NCBI RefSeq assembly: GCF_002159665.1 | Contig: NZ_NFJC01000001.1 | Coordinates: 248,001-312,000, forward strand | Direction: 5' to 3' | DNA length: 64,000 nt | Origin: Desulfovibrio sp. An276 | GTDB lineage: Bacteria > Desulfobacterota > Desulfovibrionia > Desulfovibrionales > Desulfovibrionaceae | Part shown: positions 48,750-56,958 of the stretch, piece after piece | Layout: the number at the start of each line of letters is the position of its first letter | Position numbering within the stretch: position 1 is the first letter of the stretch | Translations under genes and position numbers: made by a program | Notes under the pieces: model-generated | The model's input: only the letters and a program-made list of their open reading frames with translations | Databases searched by the model: none | Told to the model about the DNA's origin: nothing

Positions 48750-49129
48750 ATGCATACACAACTGAATTCGGCAAAAGCTCTCCCAACGAGGCTCTGCAAG
48801 GCCGATTGTCTCTTTTCTCACATGTCCTTCTCCCTGTCCGGGGACCCAAACCACCCAGGCCTTTTTCCTCTCCTGCAAGGCCAGATATTGGAGATTGAGC
48901 CCCTATATCTTCGTGATTCGCATTGTGCTGGCAAACACGCGGACTCCGTTTCCAGGCAACCCCTTGAAGGCATGCAGCACAGCACATGCTTCATGTGCGC
49001 ACAGGCACAAGTAGCAAAATTGCAACACAAGTTGCCTGGCCCTGCCACACATGAATTCGGCACATTGAAATTCTCTGCTCCAAGGTTCTTGGATGCTTCA
49101 TTTACATCTTGTTTTTGTGAGGAGTTCCC

Positions 49130-50131
49130 ATGAAAAAGCTTCTTTCCTGCGCCATCCTGCTGATGTTTGCAGTGTCCGCCCTGTGCGCCGGTACTGCCGA
49201 TGCGCGTCCTCTCAAGCTGCGTCTTGGCCATCCCATGGCTCCGGGCAACAACGTGACCCTGGGCTACGAAAAGTTTGCCGAGCTTGTGAAACAGAAGAGC
49301 AAGGGCCAGATCACCATCCAGATCTTCCCCAATGCCCAGATCGGCAACGACCGTGTGACCACCGAGGCCGCCCAGGCCGGTACCCTGGATCTCACCTCCA
49401 GCTCCACGCCCAACATGGCCTCCTTCCACCCCTACTACATGGCTCTGGATCTCCCTTACGTTACCAATCCCAAGAACCAGCAGAAGCTGTATGACGCCAT
49501 CGACAATGGCGAGCTTGGAAAGTTCTACCGCGAGCTTTCCCGCAAGATTGGCCTCGAGACCCTGATGTTCAGCGAATTCGGCTACCGCAACTTTGTCTCC
49601 GCTACCCATGACATTGCCAACGTCTCCGACTTCAAGGGCTTCAAGGTGCGTACCACCGACTCTCCCGTGGAAGTGGATGTGGCCAAGGCCCTCGGCATGA
49701 ACCCCGCCCCCATCGCCTGGGGTGAAACCTACACAGCCATGCAGCAGGGCACCGTTGACGGCGAAGGCAATACCTACTCCCTGCTCAACGACGCAAAGCA
49801 CACAGAAGTCATCAAGTACGCCACCGATACCCGTCACAACTACTCCATGCATCTTCTCATGATGAACAAGAAGAAGTGGGACAGCCTGACCGACGAACAG
49901 CGCAAGATCCTGCGCGAAGCTGCCGACGAGGCTTTGAAGTATCAGCGCGAAATCTCCGGTCCTCTGGAACAGAAGGCCTACGACGCCTTTGTGAAGGCCG
50001 GAATCAAGATGCATCACTACACCGATGCCCAGTTTGCCGAACTCTACAAGCTGACCCAGCCTGTGCGTGACAAGTACAACGCCCAGATCCCCGCAGAACT
50101 GACCAAGATGATCGCCGATACCCAGAAGTAG
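49130..50131 (+). CDS. dctP: TRAP transporter periplasmic substrate-binding protein (DctP)
   Basis: Extracytoplasmic binding protein of a TRAP-type organic-anion importer, 333 residues. A Sec signal peptide (cleavage after ALCAGTADA) is followed by the DctP fold: LRLGHPMAPGNN, IFPNAQIGNDR, and the FKVRTTDSPVEVDVAKALG segment with the conserved anion-binding Arg. GETYTAMQQGTVDGEGN, the usual hinge segment, follows. A GAGGAG lies before the ATG. With islA nearby and a sigma54-type promoter upstream, the probable ligand is isethionate or a related sulfonate. A terminator follows, so it is likely made in excess over the membrane part. Confidence 0.93.
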   Translation: MKKLLSCAILLMFAVSALCAGTADARPLKLRLGHPMAPGNNVTLGYEKFAELVKQKSKGQITIQIFPNAQIGNDRVTTEAAQAGTLDLTSSSTPNMASFHPYYMALDLPYVTNPKNQQKLYDAIDNGELGKFYRELSRKIGLETLMFSEFGYRNFVSATHDIANVSDFKGFKVRTTDSPVEVDVAKALGMNPAPIAWGETYTAMQQGTVDGEGNTYSLLNDAKHTEVIKYATDTRHNYSMHLLMMNKKKWDSLTDEQRKILREAADEALKYQREISGPLEQKAYDAFVKAGIKMHHYTDAQFAELYKLTQPVRDKYNAQIPAELTKMIADTQK

Positions 50132-50165
50132 CCTCCGTATATCCGGTCAGACAGCTTCAGTAATC

Positions 50166-50203
50166 GGAGGGGGCTGCATACGAAAGGCAGCCCCCTTTTC
50201 TTT
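50166..50203 (+). terminator. Terminator between dctP and dctQM
   Basis: GGGGGCTGC pairs with GCAGCCCCC (50169-50177 with 50187-50195), followed by TTTTCTTTTTT. It is placed to allow partial read-through into the membrane component. Confidence 0.9.
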
Positions 50204-50223
50204 TTTCCATCCGAGAGGACTTC

Positions 50224-52125
50224 ATGGCCACAGCTGTACTCGAAGAAAAACAAGGCATATGGCACTGGCTTGACGAAAATTTCGAAAAGATTTTTCTTGT
50301 TGCCGGCCTCATAGCCATTATCTGCTTTATCACCCTGCAGACCTTCTACCGCTACATCGTTTCGAACCTGCTTGAAACTGCAGGCGCAATGGTGTGGACC
50401 GAAGAAATTTCCCGCTACATCTTCATCTGGATAACGTACTTTGCAGTTTGCGTTGCCATCAAGAAGCGTTCGTCCATTCGTATCGACATCATCTACGAGA
50501 AATTGCCGAAGCGCTGGCAGGAAATCAGCTGGATAGTGGTCGATGGCTGCTTCCTCTTGCTCACCCTGGTCATTGCCATCACCGGCTGGGGTCAGATTGA
50601 GCGCCTCATGCAGTATCCGCAGTACACCACGGCCCTGCGCATACCCTTCCTCGTCCCCTACCTCATCCTGCCCATAGGCTTCGGCCTCATGAGCCTGAGG
50701 CTCATCCAGAATTTGTGGAAGCAGATCAAGGTCTGCGGCACAACCGATACCATCATAGGCCTTGTGGCACTCCTTGCACTCGGCATCCCCATGTATCCTG
50801 TCATGATCAGCCTCTACGTGACAGGTGATGTCTTCATCTACGACTACATTGCACCCCTGCCGGCACTTTTCGGCTACTTCATAGCTCTCTGCGTCCTTGG
50901 CGTGCCCATCGCCATCGGCCTTGGCCTTTCCACCCTGGCCACCATCATCTGCGCAGACACCCTGCCTTTGGAATACCTCTCCCAGGTTGCCTTCACCTCC
51001 CTGGACAACTTCCCCATCATGGCCATCCCCTTCTTCATCGCGGCTGGCGAATACATGGGTGAAGGCGGTCTTTCCTCCCGCCTTCTCAAGCTTGCCGACT
51101 CCATGCTCGGCGGCATGTACGGCGGCATGGCCATGACCACGGTCGTGACCTGCATGTTCTTTGGCGCCATTTCCGGTTCCGGCCCGGCCACAGTGGCAGC
51201 CATTGGTTCCCTGACCATCCCCGCCATGCTTGAGCGCGGCTACAACAAGGCCTTCTCCTGCGCCATCGTGGCTGCAGCAGGCGCCCTTGGCGTCATGATT
51301 CCCCCGTCCAACCCCTTTGTGGTCTACGGCATCGCGGCCCAGGTTTCCATTGGTGACCTCTTCATCAGCGGTATCATTCCCGGCATCCTCTGCGGCCTTG
51401 TGCTCATGGCCTACTCCTACTTCCATTCCAAGAAGATGGGATGGAAGGGTGACGCAGAAGAGCGCTCCGGCAAAAAGCTTGCCCTGGCTGCCTGGGATGC
51501 CAAGTGGGCCCTCATGGTGCCGGTCATCGTGCTTGGCGGTATCTACGGCGGTTTTATGACACCCACCGAGGCGGCTGCTGTGGCAGCCTTCTACGGCATC
51601 ATCGTCGGTGTCTTCATCTACCGCGAAATCGATCTGAAGAAGCTGTTCAAATGCAGCGTGAGCGCTGCCGAAACCTCTGCCACCATCATCCTTCTGATGG
51701 CTATGGCCACCATCTTCGGCAACATCATGACCATCGAGGATGTGCCAGGCACCATCGCCCGCGCCATCCTTGATTTCACGAACAGCAAGTTCTTCATCCT
51801 GCTCATCATCAACATCCTGCTCCTGATCGTCGGCGTGTTCATGGAAGCTCTGGCAGCAATCGTCATTCTCACCCCGATCCTGCTGCCCGTTGTCACCGGC
51901 GTGGGCGTTTCCCCGCTCCACTTCGGCGTCATCATGGTTGTCAACCTTGCCATCGGCTTCCTCACCCCGCCCGTGGGCGTCAATCTCTTCGTGGCCAGTG
52001 GTGTTTCCGGCGAGAACATCATACGCATCGCCAAGGCAGCCCTGCCCATGATTAGTCTCATGATTCTGGTCCTTCTTGTCATCACCTACTTCCCGCAGGT
52101 TCCGCTCTGCCTTGTAGGCAACTAG
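50224..52125 (+). CDS. TRAP transporter fused DctQM membrane subunit
   Basis: A 633-residue fusion of the small (DctQ, about residues 1-190, four helices, EEISRYIFIWITYFA) and large (DctM, about 200-633, about twelve helices) TRAP permease subunits. DctM signatures include FFIAAGEYMGEGG, FGAISGSGPATVAAIGS and PPSNPFVVYGI. The fusion is common in Desulfovibrio-type TRAP systems. The ATG at 50224 has GAGAGG upstream. It is driven by the sodium gradient together with DctP. Confidence 0.94.
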   Translation: MATAVLEEKQGIWHWLDENFEKIFLVAGLIAIICFITLQTFYRYIVSNLLETAGAMVWTEEISRYIFIWITYFAVCVAIKKRSSIRIDIIYEKLPKRWQEISWIVVDGCFLLLTLVIAITGWGQIERLMQYPQYTTALRIPFLVPYLILPIGFGLMSLRLIQNLWKQIKVCGTTDTIIGLVALLALGIPMYPVMISLYVTGDVFIYDYIAPLPALFGYFIALCVLGVPIAIGLGLSTLATIICADTLPLEYLSQVAFTSLDNFPIMAIPFFIAAGEYMGEGGLSSRLLKLADSMLGGMYGGMAMTTVVTCMFFGAISGSGPATVAAIGSLTIPAMLERGYNKAFSCAIVAAAGALGVMIPPSNPFVVYGIAAQVSIGDLFISGIIPGILCGLVLMAYSYFHSKKMGWKGDAEERSGKKLALAAWDAKWALMVPVIVLGGIYGGFMTPTEAAAVAAFYGIIVGVFIYREIDLKKLFKCSVSAAETSATIILLMAMATIFGNIMTIEDVPGTIARAILDFTNSKFFILLIINILLLIVGVFMEALAAIVILTPILLPVVTGVGVSPLHFGVIMVVNLAIGFLTPPVGVNLFVASGVSGENIIRIAKAALPMISLMILVLLVITYFPQVPLCLVGN

Positions 52126-52157
52126 CCCTTCTTCACTGACAAGGTTTCCAGATTTTT

Positions 52158-52187
52158 GGGGGTGGGTGCAGGCCCGCCCCCTTTTTT
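52158..52187 (+). terminator. Terminator after dctQM
   Basis: GGGGGTGGG pairs (with G-T pairs) with CCCGCCCCC, followed by six T. It lies between dctQM and the TauE-like gene. Confidence 0.75.
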
Positions 52188-52211
52188 CCACCCAAACTCT
52201 TCTCCACCGAC

Positions 52212-52955
52212 ATGCTTGACGATCCATCTCTCTGGCTCTTTGCCTTCGCCTGGTTTTTGGCTGGCTTTGTCAACGGCATAAGCGGCATGGGTGCCGCCAT
52301 GGTGGCCCTGCCCATTGTGGCCGGTTCCATGAATCCCGCGATCCTTGTTCCCGCAACGACCGTCTGCGTCACCATCATTTCCGCCTCCACCGCCTGGGTC
52401 TTCTGGCGACATACCCGCTGGCATGCACTCAAGGCCCTTCTTGTTGGCGCCGTGCCAGGCGCAGCAGCCGGCCTTGGCATCCTTCTCATCCTGCCAACAT
52501 CTGTCCTGCAGCTTGCCGCAGGCGTCATCATGATTCTCTTTGTGGCCTGGCAATTCAACCATTCTCAGGGCAAGGCCCATGGCGACACTGTGCCAGCAGG
52601 CCTGACAGCCGGCTTTTTTGCCGGTTTTGTCAATACATCCATCTCCTTCGGCAACCCGCCTGTCGCCATCTATTCCCTGTACGCAGGATGGAACCAGCTC
52701 GAAACGCTCGGATCTATGAACGTGTACACCTTTTTCGTCTGCCTCATCACCATGGCAGCCCACGCCTCGGCAGGCCTCTACACCATGGACGTCTTTGAGC
52801 ATGCCCTTTTCGGAGGACCTGCCACGATCCTTGGCATGATGGCTGCCCTGCCAATTGCAAAACACATTTCCCAGGCAGTCTTTCGCCGCATCCTTTTGCT
52901 TGTCATTGCAGCTGCCGGCGTTGTCTGTCTTGTCAGGGGCCTGCTTGCCCTGTAG
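52212..52955 (+). CDS. TauE/SafE-family exporter, sulfonate module
   Basis: A 247-residue integral membrane protein of the TauE/SafE family with about eight helices and the FVNGISGMGAAMVALP and FFAGFVNTSISFGNPPVA repeats. It sits just after the TRAP terminator, and the ribosome site is weak, so expression by read-through is likely. In sulfonate degraders such proteins export sulfite or sulfoacetate. It is distinct from the 353-residue TauE/SafE protein at 12167-13228. Confidence 0.9.
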   Translation: MLDDPSLWLFAFAWFLAGFVNGISGMGAAMVALPIVAGSMNPAILVPATTVCVTIISASTAWVFWRHTRWHALKALLVGAVPGAAAGLGILLILPTSVLQLAAGVIMILFVAWQFNHSQGKAHGDTVPAGLTAGFFAGFVNTSISFGNPPVAIYSLYAGWNQLETLGSMNVYTFFVCLITMAAHASAGLYTMDVFEHALFGGPATILGMMAALPIAKHISQAVFRRILLLVIAAAGVVCLVRGLLAL

Positions 52956-52974
52956 CCCATAAGCACACGGCATG

Positions 52975-53024
52975 AAAAAAGGCGCTCCCTCTCCGGCATT
53001 GTCCGAAGAATGAACGCCTTTTTG
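52975..53024. terminator. Bidirectional terminator after the TauE-like gene
   Basis: AAAAAAGGCG at 52975-52984 pairs with CGCCTTTTT at 53015-53023 around a 30-base loop that itself has a CGG/CCG stem. It separates convergent genes. Confidence 0.7.
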
Positions 53025-53050
53025 TATTTTTGTGTTTTGTCGGATCCTGT

Positions 53051-54034
53051 CTATTTCCAGGCAGCGCCCCACACAAGGGCTGCTCCGCTGATAAGATAGC
53101 ACAGTCTGACAAGATAGCCGTACCTGTCCAGGGGAAGCCAGTCGCCATCCCCCCTGGCCGCGATGAGCCTTTGCGCCTTCCACCAGAAGGGCACGCTCAA
53201 AAGGCAAAACACCACAGGCCAGCCTGCCAGATCACTGAGCCAGAGGTTGCCCAGCAAAATCCAGATGGCAGGCCACCATATCCTGAAGACAAGGAGCGCG
53301 TGATCCTTGCCCAGGATATTGGCCAGGGTGTGCTTGCCTGCTGCCAGATCCGTCTCTATTTCCGGCAGGCTCTGATAGTAGAGAATGCCTGCCACCATGC
53401 CCGCCACAGGGAGTGCCAGGGCCAGGGCCCGAAGCTCGAAGGTTCCGGCCAGGATGGCAGAAGATGCTCCCACGATGATAAAGCCCATGTTGATCCCCAC
53501 CATGACCTCGCCAAGGCCCCTGTAGCCATAGCGTATGGGCGGAGCCACATAGAAGATGGCAGAGGCCACGGCAAAGAGGGTGAGCAGGATCAGGGGGGCA
53601 TGCAACCCTTCCGGAAGGGAGAGGATGAGGCCAAGGCCTATGGCAATGGTCACTGCCACAAAGAAGAGTATGGCCAAAAAGAGCTCGCGGCAGGACACAA
53701 GCCCGCTTTGTATGGCCCCGGTGCCGCCAATGCTCTCCTCCCTTGCGTCCGTGCCGAGCACGTAGTCGAAGAGCTCGTTGGCAAGATTGGCAATGGTCAG
53801 GCCGCAGAAACAGCCGAGCAGAAGTCCTGCAAAGCGCAGCCACAGCGCACTGTCCATGGGGTAGCCTGTCCGCATGACAAAGCCCAAGGCAACGCAGACC
53901 GGTATGGCAGCAGTGATGAAAAAGGGCGGACGCATGAGGCGGTACCACACGCCACAAAGCTCTTTTCCAGTCCGTTTGGGAGCGCCCTCTGGCCTGCCTG
54001 CCAGGGACTTTTGCAGTATTTCGCCAAGGCTCAT
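53051..54034 (-). CDS. UbiA-family prenyltransferase (MenA-like)
   Basis: Membrane prenyltransferase of 327 residues with about eight or nine helices. The first Asp-rich motif is NLANELFDYVLGTDAREE, a MenA-type variant of NDxxDxxxD. The second is LPEIETDLAAGKHTL. It could attach a polyprenyl chain to a naphthoate or futalosine-pathway quinone precursor; the exact acceptor cannot be read. The start overlaps the RfbC-like gene stop by four bases, an odd coupling to sugar-nucleotide genes. Confidence 0.87.
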   Translation of the reverse strand: MSLGEILQKSLAGRPEGAPKRTGKELCGVWYRLMRPPFFITAAIPVCVALGFVMRTGYPMDSALWLRFAGLLLGCFCGLTIANLANELFDYVLGTDAREESIGGTGAIQSGLVSCRELFLAILFFVAVTIAIGLGLILSLPEGLHAPLILLTLFAVASAIFYVAPPIRYGYRGLGEVMVGINMGFIIVGASSAILAGTFELRALALALPVAGMVAGILYYQSLPEIETDLAAGKHTLANILGKDHALLVFRIWWPAIWILLGNLWLSDLAGWPVVFCLLSVPFWWKAQRLIAARGDGDWLPLDRYGYLVRLCYLISGAALVWGAAWK

Positions 54035-54552
54035 GCCTGCTTCCTCACAAAATCCGGATTTTTCCAGTCAAAGGGAATGAACCCTGCCTTCTCGTCCGTC
54101 CACTCGACACGCTCCCCTTCTGCGGGATCGTGGGGAATGTCCACAGCGTTGCAGATAAGCGCCGGCTTCTCGCCAAGAGCCGTGAAGCCGTACCATACCC
54201 CCTTCGGGATGCGCAAAAGCCCGTACATGTCCTCGCGCCCGAGCACAAGCTTCACAAGAGCTCCGCAGCTTAAGGAATCTGGTCTTGTGTCGTACAAAAC
54301 GATTCCCAAAGAGCCCTGGGGCACGCAAAAGTGCTGTGTCTGGCGTGTGTGGCGCTTCCATGCCTTGACGTGATTGGGCAGAACTTCCGAAAAGTACACT
54401 TCGCCCACCTGCATCTTCTCCTCTCCGGGGAGGCGTATGGGCAAATCGGGCTTAAGCATGTGCAGGACCGCCCCGCCCGGGGTCTGCTTCATGTCCAGCT
54501 CCATGTATTCCACGCCAATGATGTCCGTTGCGTGCACCTGTCCTTCGCTCAT
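54031..54552 (-). CDS. RfbC-like dTDP-sugar epimerase/cupin protein
   Basis: A 173-residue beta-helical cupin resembling dTDP-4-dehydrorhamnose 3,5-epimerase and its CDP-sugar relatives (GEVYFSEVLPNHVKAWKRH, FCVPQGSLGIVLYDTR, GLLRIPKGVWYGFTAL). The classical catalytic His/Asp context is only loosely kept, so it may be a specialised epimerase or isomerase. It lies just downstream of rfbG, so it probably acts on the CDP-4-keto-6-deoxyglucose made by rfbF and rfbG. Confidence 0.83.
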   Translation of the reverse strand: MSEGQVHATDIIGVEYMELDMKQTPGGAVLHMLKPDLPIRLPGEEKMQVGEVYFSEVLPNHVKAWKRHTRQTQHFCVPQGSLGIVLYDTRPDSLSCGALVKLVLGREDMYGLLRIPKGVWYGFTALGEKPALICNAVDIPHDPAEGERVEWTDEKAGFIPFDWKNPDFVRKQA

Positions 54553-54618
54553 GGTACCTCTATGTCTATGTGCCGGGCATCTGGCCCGGACTGTTTCGCA
54601 TTTTGTCGTTTCGGGATG

Positions 54619-55725
54619 CTACACCCAGGCCTGGTTGCGCATTTCGGCTGCGTTTGCGTAGGCGCTGATCTGTCCCAGGGTAAAGTCCAGCATGGATGTG
54701 TTCATGCCGTCCCCGCGGTAGTAGCGCTGATACCATTCGGCCGTGTAGCGTATGGTTTCGTCGAAATCGAGGGTCGCCTTCCAGCCAAGTGCAGCCAGAG
54801 CCTTGTCGCAGCACAGCTTCAAAAGCGTGCACTCCTTGCGGGTCATTTCCTGGTTCATGTCCATGCGGCTCTCGAAGTCCTGCCAGTGTCTGGCAAGGCC
54901 CTTGACCACATCGCTGACCGGATTGTTGACCTCGGCACCAGGACCGAAGTTGAAGGCCTCCCCGGAAAGTTCGAAGGGACGGGAGCTGTCCTTCTCGTAC
55001 AAGAGGGCGCCGAGCCAGAGGTAGCCCGACAGGGGCTCAAGCACGAGCTGCCAGGGACGGGTAGCGTGGGGCGAGCGAATGAGCACCGGCTCGTTTTTCG
55101 CCCAGGCCCTGGCGCAGTCCGGCACTATGCGATCAAGAGCCCAGTCTCCGCCGCCGATGACATTGCCTGCCCTGACTGTCGCGCAGCGAGGGCCATTCCC
55201 AAAGAAACTCTTGAAGTAGGAGTGTGCAACGATTTCCGCACAGCCCTTGGACGCGGAATAGGGATCGTAGCCACCAAGATGATCGTTTTCCCTGTAGCCC
55301 CAGACCTGTTCGTCGTTGCGGTAGCACTTGTCCGAGGTGATGAGTACAAGGCTTTGCACACTGTCGCAGGCCCGTACGGCCTCCAGGACATTGAGGGTAC
55401 CAAGAACATTGGCCTCGAAGGTCTCCACGGGCCTGTCGTAGGACAGTCGCACCAGGGCCTGGGCCGCAAGATGGAAGACAATGTCGGGCTTTGCCTCTGC
55501 CATGGCCCTGCACAAGTGCTCCCTGTCGCGTATGTCGCCGCGCACATCGTGCATGTGCCCTGCAAGATGCATGGCCTCGAAATGGGAGGGGTTCGTCGGA
55601 ATGTCGCGGGAATAGCCTGTCACTTCCGCTCCGAGGCTCACAAGCCAGGCGCACAGCCAGGAACCCTTGAAGCCGGTATGGCCAGTCACAAAGACGCGCT
55701 TTCCCCTGTACACATTGTGAAACAT
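54619..55725 (-). CDS. rfbG: CDP-glucose 4,6-dehydratase
   Basis: Short-chain dehydrogenase-family dehydratase of 368 residues producing CDP-4-keto-6-deoxyglucose. The NAD-binding motif is VTGHTGFKGSWL (residues 12-23). LAAQALVRLSY and the catalytic Tyr/Lys in DPYSASKGCAEIV are present. The family Ser/Thr and Asp are in LITSDKCYRN. The stop and start with rfbF almost touch (ATG at 55725, rfbF end at 55727). Confidence 0.94.
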   Translation of the reverse strand: MFHNVYRGKRVFVTGHTGFKGSWLCAWLVSLGAEVTGYSRDIPTNPSHFEAMHLAGHMHDVRGDIRDREHLCRAMAEAKPDIVFHLAAQALVRLSYDRPVETFEANVLGTLNVLEAVRACDSVQSLVLITSDKCYRNDEQVWGYRENDHLGGYDPYSASKGCAEIVAHSYFKSFFGNGPRCATVRAGNVIGGGDWALDRIVPDCARAWAKNEPVLIRSPHATRPWQLVLEPLSGYLWLGALLYEKDSSRPFELSGEAFNFGPGAEVNNPVSDVVKGLARHWQDFESRMDMNQEMTRKECTLLKLCCDKALAALGWKATLDFDETIRYTAEWYQRYYRGDGMNTSMLDFTLGQISAYANAAEMRNQAWV

Positions 55726-55726
55726 G

Positions 55727-56500
55727 CTATTTCTCCGCTTTCCAGAAGGCCTTGCCGCTGTCCCACAGCTCGTTCAAAAGCAGGCTGTCTCTCAAGGTGT
55801 CCATACACTGCCACTGGCCGGGATGGGGATACATGGAAAGCTGTCCCTCGCTTGCCAGACGCTGCAGGGGTTCCTTTTCGAGATCGCAGGACTCGTCCTC
55901 GCTCAAATAGTCGAGAAACTCCCTCTTGAAGACGAAGAAGCCGCAGTTGATGTATTCGTTCAGGATGGGCTTTTCTTCCCAGGAAGTAATCTTGCCTGTC
56001 TCGTCCGTGCGTACAGCGCCAAAGCGGCAGGGCATACGCACACCTGTGAAGGTGCCTATGCAGCCGGACTCCTTGTGGAAGCGCACGAGAGCGTCAATGT
56101 CGATATCCGCCACACCGTCTCCGTAGGTGACCATGAAGCGATCCGTGTCGATGTAGCGGGCAACTCGCTTCAGGCGCCCACCCTTGAGGGTCTCTGCGCC
56201 CGTGTCGCAGAGTGTCACGCGCCAGTCCTCAATCTCGCCCGTGTCCGTGGTGATGTCCCCGGTTTTCAGGGAAACCGTGAAATTCGTGTTCCTTCTGTGG
56301 TAGTCGGCAAAGTACTGTTTGATGACTTCGCCCTTGTATCCCAGTGGGAGAACGAAGTCGTTGTAGCCAAAGCGGCTGTAGATGTGCATGATGTGCCACA
56401 AAATGGGTCTTCCGCCAATTTCGACCATGGGCTTGGGCTTGACCGCGGTCTCTTCGCGCAGCCTTGTGCCCTTGCCACCGCACATGATTATGACTTTCAT
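55727..56500 (-). CDS. rfbF: Glucose-1-phosphate cytidylyltransferase
   Basis: Makes CDP-glucose from CTP and glucose-1-phosphate, the first step to CDP-3,6-dideoxy or related hexoses. 257 residues. The nucleotide-binding loop is IIMCGGKGTRLREET, followed by VEIGGRPILWHIM and YGDGVADIDIDAL. The ATG at 56500 was chosen: the frame extends far upstream, but that part is low in family character. It is the first gene of rfbF-rfbG-epimerase-prenyltransferase. No rfbH-type gene is adjacent. Confidence 0.94.
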   Translation of the reverse strand: MKVIIMCGGKGTRLREETAVKPKPMVEIGGRPILWHIMHIYSRFGYNDFVLPLGYKGEVIKQYFADYHRRNTNFTVSLKTGDITTDTGEIEDWRVTLCDTGAETLKGGRLKRVARYIDTDRFMVTYGDGVADIDIDALVRFHKESGCIGTFTGVRMPCRFGAVRTDETGKITSWEEKPILNEYINCGFFVFKREFLDYLSEDESCDLEKEPLQRLASEGQLSMYPHPGQWQCMDTLRDSLLLNELWDSGKAFWKAEK

Positions 56501-56624
56501 GAAAAATTCAGCGCAAAACCCCTTGCGTGCAGGCAAGGGAGGGCGCCGCCTCCTTGATTTGCCGATTTTTGATGGTTCTGTTTTCGAAAGCCAGCGAAAA
56601 GTCCCGCTTTCCGCTGCCTTCTCC

Positions 56625-56652
56625 GCCCCTGGGAACAATTGTCCCCAAGGGC
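56625..56652. promoter_or_regulatory. Near-perfect 28-base palindrome upstream of rfbF
   Basis: Arms GCCC and TGGG/CCCA around ACAATTGT form an inverted repeat over 28 bases with two mismatched pairs. It sits 125 bases upstream of the rfbF start, where an operator would be expected. The regulator is unknown. Confidence 0.45.
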
Positions 56653-56887
56653 AGGGAGACAATACCCAAGACAAAAGGACAAGTGAAGCCTCAAAAAAGT
56701 CCCATTCTCCCGAAGGCCAGGGGACATGGCGGAAGAAACTGTCCTTTCGCAAACATATGCCAGACAAGGAAAAGACAGGTTTTTTCAATCTGTTTTGCTT
56801 CCTTTCGGCAGACACGGAGGGGTATCCTGCCACTTTGTCTGCCCTGTCCCCGGGGTCCTCCTTTTCCCAAGCGTTTCAATCATTTTC

Positions 56888-56916
56888 TTGACCCCAAAAG
56901 CCCCTCGTACTAGACT
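56888..56916 (+). promoter_or_regulatory. Sigma70-type promoter of the amino-acid ABC operon
   Basis: TTGACC and TAGACT are separated by 17 bases. Transcription would start near 56923, about 35 bases before the ATG at 56959, which has a GGAGG site. Confidence 0.65.
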
Positions 56917-56958
56917 GAAAGGACATATTTTTTCCACTTTAACACGGAGGATCGGCTA

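Larger units (their letters stand above)
48231..49129. other. Divergent control region between the amidohydrolase gene and dctP
   Basis: About 900 bases without a convincing gene; small open frames here lack coding character. It contains two sigma54-type elements facing outward (48299-48313 minus, 48735-48749 plus), a TGCAACAT at 48566-48573 and a GATGC/GCATC inverted repeat near 48598-48613. The dctP leader would be close to 370 bases long. Confidence 0.55.
56501..56958. other. Divergent region rfbF / amino-acid ABC transporter
   Basis: About 460 bases with no gene. A long near-palindrome at 56625-56652 is centred on ACAATTGT with GCCC-type arms, and a sigma70-type promoter (56888-56916) serves the ABC operon. 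Confidence 0.5.

Noticed and set aside
48711-49133. Possible 140-residue protein upstream of dctP
   Set aside because: No ribosome site, overlaps the sigma54-type element and dctP start, and composition is not coding-like. Treated as leader sequence.
50044-52227. Minus-strand open frame (about 727 codons)
   Set aside because: Antisense to the TRAP membrane gene; the peptide is rich in His, Asp and Gly as expected for the complement of membrane-protein codons.
52122-53207. Minus-strand open frame (about 361 codons)
   Set aside because: Antisense to the TauE-like gene; the plus strand has clear transporter repeats.
56501-56833. 111-residue N-terminal extension of rfbF
   Set aside because: Cytidylyltransferases start at the MKVIIMCGGKG stretch; the upstream part is intergenic and contains the palindrome.
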